Of a DNA stretch of 41,127 bases, positions 36,252-41,127 are shown in pieces. The translations under genes and the position numbers were made by a program. Each line of letters begins with the position of its first letter. Position 1 is the first letter of the stretch. The notes under the pieces were generated by a model, which was not told the origin of the DNA, made no database searches, and saw only the letters and a list, made by a program, of their open reading frames with translations. The stretch is from a virus: the IMG/VR virus record IMGVR_UViG_3300046522_000735, positions 1-41,127 of that record, one strand, 5' to 3'.

Positions 36252-38482
36252 TGTGCGCCTCCCTTCTTCTTGGCTGTCGGAGCCTCGATCCGTGCTAACC
36301 AAGCCGCCAGGCGGCTTTGCGCGGCTTCGTGGGCCGCGTGCGTCTTGCATTGGTCGGCGATGCCAAGGAGGCCCGTCCGCATCGCCAGTTCGCGGCTGCT
36401 GTATTTCGTCCCGATCGCCGAACACGGCTCGCTCGTCCCGAATTTTGGCCCCTGCACAAACCACCCGACGACCCATTGATTGCGCGCCACCCAGGCCACG
36501 CTCACGCTCGCGGTCAGCTTCGCCGCGGTCGGAAAGTGCAGCTCACAGCGATCCGGATTCTCCGCCACATTGTTCGAGCTGAAGGTGAACTCCCCATCGC
36601 TCTTTTTGTCTTTGCGGACCTTCCACTCCATCCCGGCAGCGATCTCCGCCAGCTCCGCCGCGGCCGCACGTTCCAGCTTCAGCGCCTCGCGAGCCGACTT
36701 CGCCGCCGTTTTCACGTCCGCCTTGTAGAGCTTCGCCAAAGGCTTCAACAGCGCCGGGTCATTTTCCGACCAGAAGTGTTGTTGCACGAGCACCTCCAAA
36801 AATGCGGCCCGTGCGTAGCCAGGGCTTCCCGTCGCGATGGATTTTTCAAACGCCTCTTCCGTCAGGCCGCGGCGAGCTTCGGCGAGACTGCGCCCATCGG
36901 GCAGATGCGTGGTGAGCATCTCGTAAAGCAATTGCCAGAAGCCCTCCGGCTCCGGCTGGAGTTCAACCGCCGCTGCCACCGCTCCTACTTCCGCATCCCA
37001 CACCCTTTCGCGTTCGATCTCCGCTTCCTCAGCGGCGACCCGTGCCGCTTCCTTCGTCTGCTCATTCAGCATCGAGTCAGCCGCCGCGTCCACCGCGCTC
37101 TCCGCTGGCGTGTGTTCTCCCTTCGGCGCTTCCTTGAAAATGTCGTGTTTGTTTTCGATCGCCGCGGTCACCGCGAGATCGTGTTTCACGACGTCATGCA
37201 CCTTGCCTGTATCGTCCCGCGCCAAAACAATCGGCACGTCGCGACCTTTCACCAGGGAAAGCCACTTCCCCTTCACCGGATCGAGTTTCACCTCCGCCTT
37301 CAGTTCGAAAGCCGCCGGCATGTCGCTGAGTTCCACATAGCCGCAGTGATGCGCCAAGGCCTTGCCGGTGTGATCCCAGAGCTGCGCATTTTCCTCGCGC
37401 GGCAATGCCGAAGTCTCCCCGTTGGTCACCAGAGCTCGCCATTGCTCATACGCCGCCGCTTCCTTTTGCTCGAAGCAGGCCGTGTTCAGACACGCATGGA
37501 ATTTCGTGCCCTTCGCTTCCGCGTCGGCAGCCTGATTTTTGGTATTGTGACGGCAGTCGGTGCAAGCTCCGCCGGCCACGCGCTGCCCATTGTCCGGATC
37601 TTCGATCACCGGGACGAGCGTCGCGCATTTGGGGTCGAAGGAAGCGCCACGCAGCTCTCGCTGATAGTCCAGCATGAGCATCCGCAATTGCGCACGGGTC
37701 ATGCATCCGTCTTCGCCGAAGGCCGGGCTGAGCACTTTCTTGGTCACCTCGGCACGCAGCTCCCGGCTCGGCAGCCGGGCGATCAGCTCTCCATGCGAGG
37801 CGGAAAGCCGCCCACTCTCGACCGCGATTCCGGCCGCTTCGCCACGCAGACGGCACAGGGCGAGCCGCTGCCGCACATGCATCTCAGTGCCCCGGCCGAT
37901 TTTGTGGCGGATGACTTCGTAGCGTTGTTTGTCTTCCCAGTCCGGATGTTCCGCGTGCAGCATCTCGTCGAGCCGCTGGTAGCCCATCGCTTCCTCCATC
38001 GGGCTCAGGTCAGTCCGCTGCAGATTCTCGATCAGCGCCTGCTCAAGCGCCTCCTGGTCGCTCATCGCACGGATGACACAAGGCAGATCGACGATCGCCG
38101 AATCCCCGGCCGCCCGCCACCGGCACTCTCCTTTCACGAGCTCGAAGATCTGAGCACCGCGCGCGATGGCCCACGCCGCGTCATCATTCTCAGCCTCCGC
38201 GAAATGGTTCCATTTTTCCTCGCCCACGAGGCGCACGTAGATGGTCGTCGGGCCGCCTTCATTAGGCTCGATCCTCACTTCGTTCCGCGGCCGCACGAGC
38301 AGCGGCTGATCCGGAAAAAAGCCGTGCGTCTTCATGGAGAGGCAGAGCTCCGCGTGTTTCCCCGGGTCAAAGGTGGTGCGTGGATTCAGGGTGCTCCGCA
38401 CGATCTGACGATGCGGGATCATCTGGATCTGCGAGAGCGCGGCGATTGGCTTTGGGCTGAGTTCTTCGGTCGGTGGCTTCAT
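36248..38482 (-). CDS. large ParB-like protein
   Basis: The 744-residue product has a ParB/Srx-type N-terminal domain: PHRQIVRSTLNPRTTFDPGK, DQPLLVRPR, the box LVKGECRWRAAGD (GERRxRA-like), and ENLQRTDLSPMEEAMGYQRL. A ParB-type helix-turn-helix lies near 190-240 (GRLSASHGELIARLPSR). A Cys-rich segment follows (GACTDCRHNTKN, CLNTACFEQ), then a long helical C-terminal region unlike short chromosomal ParB. No ParA is encoded nearby, so partition is uncertain. Phage ParB-like proteins can be transcription regulators or nucleases. It is coupled by ATGA (38479-38482) and GTGA (36248-36251) to its neighbours. Confidence 0.75.
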   Translation of the reverse strand: MKPPTEELSPKPIAALSQIQMIPHRQIVRSTLNPRTTFDPGKHAELCLSMKTHGFFPDQPLLVRPRNEVRIEPNEGGPTTIYVRLVGEEKWNHFAEAENDDAAWAIARGAQIFELVKGECRWRAAGDSAIVDLPCVIRAMSDQEALEQALIENLQRTDLSPMEEAMGYQRLDEMLHAEHPDWEDKQRYEVIRHKIGRGTEMHVRQRLALCRLRGEAAGIAVESGRLSASHGELIARLPSRELRAEVTKKVLSPAFGEDGCMTRAQLRMLMLDYQRELRGASFDPKCATLVPVIEDPDNGQRVAGGACTDCRHNTKNQAADAEAKGTKFHACLNTACFEQKEAAAYEQWRALVTNGETSALPREENAQLWDHTGKALAHHCGYVELSDMPAAFELKAEVKLDPVKGKWLSLVKGRDVPIVLARDDTGKVHDVVKHDLAVTAAIENKHDIFKEAPKGEHTPAESAVDAAADSMLNEQTKEAARVAAEEAEIERERVWDAEVGAVAAAVELQPEPEGFWQLLYEMLTTHLPDGRSLAEARRGLTEEAFEKSIATGSPGYARAAFLEVLVQQHFWSENDPALLKPLAKLYKADVKTAAKSAREALKLERAAAAELAEIAAGMEWKVRKDKKSDGEFTFSSNNVAENPDRCELHFPTAAKLTASVSVAWVARNQWVVGWFVQGPKFGTSEPCSAIGTKYSSRELAMRTGLLGIADQCKTHAAHEAAQSRLAAWLARIEAPTAKKKGGAQ

Positions 38483-39057
38483 GGGTGAGGAGTGGTGGGA
38501 GCGACGCGCAGCTTGCGCAGGAAAGAGCTCTGGCGGGCCTTGGCGCCCACAGGCTGGCCGTTTTTGCCGATGCCGTTGCGATGGTGATTTCCCAGGGCCA
38601 CCTCGCGCGCCGCCTGGCTGGCCCGCTCCGTCTTCTGGCCGGCCAGCCGGTGCCCGCGCATCCCCTGCAGTTTGATCAGCCCGCTGAGCACCTTCATCCG
38701 CCAGGAGACCGTCGCGCGCTCCTCGCTGAACATCTTCCCCTGCTCCGTCATCGTCAGCTCGGAGAAGGGCGCGATATTCATCGCGCGGCCCACCGCAAAG
38801 AGCCGCTTCATGATCTTCAGTGGGTGAAAGCCCTCCGCTAGAATCCACCGGAAAACGAGCTTCGCGCCGAGGATGCGCTGCCGCCATTCGTAGTCCCCAG
38901 CCTCGCCATCGAGGTTATCGCCGACGGAAAGCAAAAGCTCGTCGAACGGCACATCAACAATGGCGGGCTCGCTCGCCCCGCGGCCGCCGCGCTCGTGCCA
39001 CGACCGCAGGGCATCGTGCATGTTCCGCTCAAAAATCGGACGCTTGTGCCGACTCAT
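38479..39057 (-). CDS. possible DNA-binding protein, unknown
   Basis: The 192-residue product is basic with a helical centre. Residues ~105-150 (SELTMTEQGKMFSEERATVS, WRMKVLSGLIKLQGM) resemble a helix-turn-helix as seen in recombination or primer-binding regulators. The last 50 residues are strongly basic (TERASQAAREVALGNHHRNG, SSFLRKLRVAPTTPHP). The N-terminus is MSRHKRPIFERNMHDALRSW. It lies second from the ParB-like gene and is coupled by ATGA to it and to the gene upstream. A regulatory or replication role is plausible, not shown. Confidence 0.45.
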   Translation of the reverse strand: MSRHKRPIFERNMHDALRSWHERGGRGASEPAIVDVPFDELLLSVGDNLDGEAGDYEWRQRILGAKLVFRWILAEGFHPLKIMKRLFAVGRAMNIAPFSELTMTEQGKMFSEERATVSWRMKVLSGLIKLQGMRGHRLAGQKTERASQAAREVALGNHHRNGIGKNGQPVGAKARQSSFLRKLRVAPTTPHP

Positions 39058-39458
39058 CCTTCGTGCGCCTCCTGCCAGGCACGCTCGGCTTCGAGCGCGT
39101 TGAACCTGCTGCCAATGCGCTGGATTCGCCGCCGCGGAGGCCGGCCGGCAGTCTCATATTCCGGCTCCGGCATGACCACTTCGCGCGGTGTGGGAAGCTG
39201 TCCCGCTTCCTTGGCCCGGCGTGCCTGTTCCGCCCCTTCATCCCCGACGATCAAGACCCAGCAGCGCCATTGCCGCTCCTCGCGCAATTCCGCCGCCCGC
39301 GTTTCGACGATCGAGAGTTCTTCCTCCCACGCCTCCACGCGCACCTCGATCCACGACCATTCCTCCGCGGCAAAAAGCGCCGTCTCGCGCCGCAAATATT
39401 GCACCGGTGCGATCGGACTCTCCGGATTGAGCCGACTGATAATCGCCCGCACGATCAC
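39054..39458 (-). CDS. hypothetical early protein
   Basis: In this 134-residue protein, a strongly helical acidic segment at 30-70 (AAEEWSWIEVRVEAWEEELS, IVETRAAELREERQW) is followed by the strand CWVLIVGDEG. The remainder is Arg/Glu-rich and ends AERAWQEAHEG. There is no membrane span. Start and stop overlap neighbours by four bases (39455-39458 and 39054-39057). The function is not recognised. Confidence 0.45.
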   Translation of the reverse strand: MIVRAIISRLNPESPIAPVQYLRRETALFAAEEWSWIEVRVEAWEEELSIVETRAAELREERQWRCWVLIVGDEGAEQARRAKEAGQLPTPREVVMPEPEYETAGRPPRRRIQRIGSRFNALEAERAWQEAHEG

Positions 39459-39661
39459 CTCACCTCCCCCGTGTTCCCGCCGCCAACCTTTAGCCGCGCG
39501 GCGATAAAGGTCTCAAACTCCTCAAACTTGAGCTCCCGAGGCAAACGCCGCACGACAAAGAGCCCCAGAAACTCCCTTCCCGCCATCGCAGCAACGATTT
39601 CCAACGGCCACGCCGGCAGACGATCGGCCTTCGACGTCATTTCGATCCGCACGGCGCTCAA
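39455..39661 (-). CDS. first gene of the leftward operon, unknown
   Basis: The 68-residue product (from TTG 39661) includes VRIEMTSKADRLPAWPLEIV and LGLFVVRRLPRELKFEEFET, ending FIAARLKVGGGNTGEVR. A GGAGGG sits seven bases before the TTG. The in-frame GTG at 39652 and ATG at 39640 are other candidates. It has ATGA overlap with the next gene. It is the transcription-proximal gene of the early operon, where phages often place immune-modulating or regulatory proteins. Nothing specific is recognised. Confidence 0.4.
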   Translation of the reverse strand: MSAVRIEMTSKADRLPAWPLEIVAAMAGREFLGLFVVRRLPRELKFEEFETFIAARLKVGGGNTGEVR

Positions 39662-39700
39662 GATTGACCCTCCCGCCAAAAAACCTCATCGCGACAAACT

Positions 39701-39728
39701 CCAAGTGGGACACTCCAGGTGGGACACT
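39701..39728. repeat. two tandem copies of a 14-bp repeat next to the attachment site
   Basis: CCAAGTGGGACACT (39701-39714) is followed directly by CCAGGTGGGACACT (39715-39728), differing at one base. It lies 17 bases from the tRNA-Gly fragment. Tandem direct repeats beside an attachment core are typical of integrase arm sites or excisionase sites. They could also be operators for the early leftward promoter. Confidence 0.4.
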
Positions 39729-39744
39729 CCTCTTTTGGCACGCA

Positions 39745-39790
39745 AGCTTCCCAAGCTGCATACGGGAGTTCGATTCTCCTCACCCGCTCC
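39745..39790 (+). other. attachment-site core: 3' part of a tRNA-Gly(CCC)
   Basis: The stretch contains an anticodon loop TTCCCAA with GCTGC after it, ATAC, a T arm GGGAG-TTCGATT-CTCCT and an acceptor end ACCCGC plus TCC, as in tRNA-Gly(CCC). The 5' half of the tRNA is missing: the bases before it do not form a D arm, and the 5' side of the anticodon stem has mismatches. It is therefore the tRNA 3'-end copy left or carried by an integrating element (attP or one att boundary). Confidence 0.65.
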
Positions 39791-39826
39791 CCCTCATCTC
39801 TGAAAGGGGCTCATTTACAGGGCTGT

Positions 39827-39852
39827 GCAAGTTTGCTCAAACTTGCGTTTTT
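39827..39852 (+). terminator. intrinsic terminator between attachment core and integrase
   Basis: GCAAGTTT (39827-39834) pairs perfectly with 39839-39846 around GCTC, followed by GTTTTT. It would stop transcripts that read through the tRNA, shielding the integrase from host tRNA expression. On the minus strand there is no T-run. Confidence 0.7.
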
Positions 39853-39879
39853 CCCAAAAACGTGACAGTGATGTGTGAC

Positions 39880-40941
39880 ATGAGCACTCCCGCAAAATTG
39901 ACGCGCGGCATTTATAAGCGCGGTGACGTTTTTTGGCTCAATTTTCAACGCGATGGGAAGCGCCGTTTCATCTCGCTGGACACGGCCGATGCGGTCGAGG
40001 CGATCACTCGGGCGAACAATCTGCGCGACCATCGCTTTCCTGACGAAGCGACCCCCTTTCTGCGGAGCGTTGAAGAATACCTGGCGGAGAAAAAGCGACT
40101 GAACCTCTACTCTCGCGCTACGGAGCGGGTGCATGGGGCCGTCCTCCGCGAATTCGGCAAACGCGTCGAAGGCCGCTCTCTCGACGGGATTCCCGTCAAG
40201 GTGGCGAGCGACCACTACAAGGATCTCCAGGCGCGCGTATCCGAGACGACTGCGCAGATTCACATCCGGGCTCTAAGGGCGTTTTTTAACGCGCAGAAGA
40301 AAATCTGCCGGATCAACCCATTCGCGGACTTGGAACTTGGAAAGATCGACCAGCCGGCACGCGTCATTTTTTGCACGAAGGCGCAACGAGACGAGCTGAT
40401 CAAGGCGGAAAAGGACGACGACCTTCAGTTCATTTTCCTCGCCGGCTTCGATGCCGGCCTGCGGAAAAATGAGATCATCGAGGCGCGAGTTTTCTTTTTC
40501 GACATGAAGGGGCACGCGACCCACCTGCAAAACACGGCCACTCTTCGGCTGAAAGACAACGAGGCTCGCACCATCCCGATGACGAAGCGGTTCCGGCGCT
40601 TTCTTGGCCGCTACCTCAAGGGGAAGAAGCCGAATGACTTCGCGTTGAAGCCCGATGTCGAGCACGGCAAGGGCACCTACCGTTACGATTTCCATCGGCC
40701 CTTCAACGACTTTCTCGATGCGGTGGACGAGAAAGGCGAGTCGCTGGGGCGGCGCACCATGACCTTCAACGGCCAGCGCATCACCGCCCACGTCATGCGG
40801 CACACCTTCGCGTCATTGCTCGTCCAGGCAGGTGTGAGCGTTTACAAGGTCGCGCGTTGGCTCGGCGACGGCGTGGCGGTCGTCGAGGATCATTACGGCC
40901 ATCTCGCGCCGAAAGATTCGGACATCGAGAAGGCGCAGTGA
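39880..40941 (+). CDS. int: tyrosine-type phage integrase
   Basis: A 353-residue recombinase. Catalytic set: Arg195 in GFDAGLRKNEII, a Lys likely in the beta-hairpin after it, His304 and Arg307 in AHVMRHTFASLL (box HxxRH complete), and Tyr339 in EDHYGHLAP. The usual second-box His (LGH) is Asp330 (WLGDG). The N-terminal ~60 residues (RGIYKRGDVFWLNFQRDGKR) look like an arm-binding strand fold and 60-160 a core-binding helical domain. I use ATG 39880; an in-frame ATG at 39871 is the alternative. It is the only long plus-strand gene and probably mediates integration at the adjacent tRNA-Gly site. Confidence 0.9.
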   Translation: MSTPAKLTRGIYKRGDVFWLNFQRDGKRRFISLDTADAVEAITRANNLRDHRFPDEATPFLRSVEEYLAEKKRLNLYSRATERVHGAVLREFGKRVEGRSLDGIPVKVASDHYKDLQARVSETTAQIHIRALRAFFNAQKKICRINPFADLELGKIDQPARVIFCTKAQRDELIKAEKDDDLQFIFLAGFDAGLRKNEIIEARVFFFDMKGHATHLQNTATLRLKDNEARTIPMTKRFRRFLGRYLKGKKPNDFALKPDVEHGKGTYRYDFHRPFNDFLDAVDEKGESLGRRTMTFNGQRITAHVMRHTFASLLVQAGVSVYKVARWLGDGVAVVEDHYGHLAPKDSDIEKAQ

Positions 40942-40944
40942 CCT

Positions 40945-41127
40945 TCACTGCTTGTTGAGTTGTTCGGCCGCTTCCGCGTATTTCCGTTTGTCGATCGCAC
41001 GATCAAGATCGACGCGATCATAAAGCGTCGAGCCTTTGCGGCGTGAAAAGGGTGCCACGGCCAGCTCCTTGAGCATCGTCTCGCCGCCGACATAATCGGC
41101 GGCGTCCTCCGCGCGCAGGAGCCGCGG
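40945..41127 (-). CDS. excisionase-like helix-turn-helix protein, 5' end outside window
   Basis: Sixty C-terminal residues are present. They begin PRLLRAEDAADYVGGETMLK, continue ELAVAPFSRRKGSTLYDRVDLD, and end KYAEAAEQLNKQ. The RLLRAEDAADYVG segment resembles the winged-helix domain of excisionase/AlpA-type proteins (RAxxAAxYLG...). YDRVDLDRAIDKR resembles the xxDLDRWI end of that domain. It runs convergent with the integrase, with three bases between the stop codons, a common int/xis layout. The start lies beyond base 41127, so length and RBS cannot be judged. Confidence 0.65.
   Translation of the reverse strand, partial: PRLLRAEDAADYVGGETMLKELAVAPFSRRKGSTLYDRVDLDRAIDKRKYAEAAEQLNKQ

Noticed and set aside
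36317-38488. 723-codon plus-strand frame
   Set aside because: Antisense to the ParB-like gene; Arg/His/Leu-rich shadow with no domain.
39690-39790. Intact tRNA-Gly gene
   Set aside because: The 5' acceptor strand and D arm are missing and the anticodon stem has mismatches, so only the 3' part is present.
1-41127. CRISPR arrays, insertion sequences and rRNA genes
   Set aside because: No regularly spaced direct repeats of CRISPR type, no transposase gene and no rRNA-like sequence were seen.

Overview
The window is almost entirely one tailed-phage genome or prophage with siphovirus-type (lambda-like) gene content, in GC-rich DNA. From position 39679 down to position 1 nearly every gene is on the minus strand, so the region reads right to left. 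Only the integrase (39880-40941), an attachment-site-like tRNA-Gly fragment and one tRNA-like gene read on the plus strand. The host cannot be fixed from this sequence. The high GC, rare Shine-Dalgarno sites, ATGA-type stop/start overlaps and the protein style would suit a Verrucomicrobiota-like bacterium, but that is a guess.

Right end, 39455-41127: a partial excisionase-like gene, converging with a tyrosine integrase; a terminator; the 3' part of a tRNA-Gly(CCC) that looks like an attachment core; a 14-bp tandem repeat; and the start of the leftward early operon. Early/replication block, 39679-28864: three small unknowns, a large ParB-like protein, an HD phosphohydrolase, a cysteine-rich protein, a zinc-ribbon primase, a Gp37/Gp68 (DUF5131) protein, a C5 cytosine methyltransferase with another plausible gene nested in a second frame, a basic unknown, a tyrosine recombinase with integron-integrase (IntI) hallmarks, and an SF3-like helicase. 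Most are chained by 4-base stop/start overlaps. A 400-bp gap follows, with 9-bp repeats that could be an origin or operator.

Packaging and head, 28456-19520: small terminase, GpA-type large terminase, an ASCH-like protein, a 560-bp non-coding island (terminator, plus-strand tRNA-like gene, dyads), a small joining-type protein, portal, S49 protease, coiled-coil scaffold and major capsid protein. Scaffold and capsid both begin with hydrophobic segments. A second non-coding island (19335-19514) holds a tRNA-Met-like sequence and two hairpins.

Tail, 19334-1881: neck and tail proteins, a G/GT tail-chaperone pair with a GGGAAAC -1 slippery site and predicted pseudoknot, tape measure, several large tail proteins, two neighbouring proteins sharing a DUF2829 (Tad2-like) module, and a beta-rich tail spike. 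Lysis, 1866-1: coiled-coil proteins, holin candidate, tiny lipoprotein, a 43-residue membrane protein and a peptidoglycan-binding lysin.

A recurring TTTGACA heptamer sits 13-15 bases before start codons at seven late-gene boundaries and further away at two more. The least expected features are the IntI-like recombinase inside the replication operon, the two abnormal tRNA-like genes, the TTTGACA signal and the hydrophobic head proteins. All functional names come from motif reading, without database searches.
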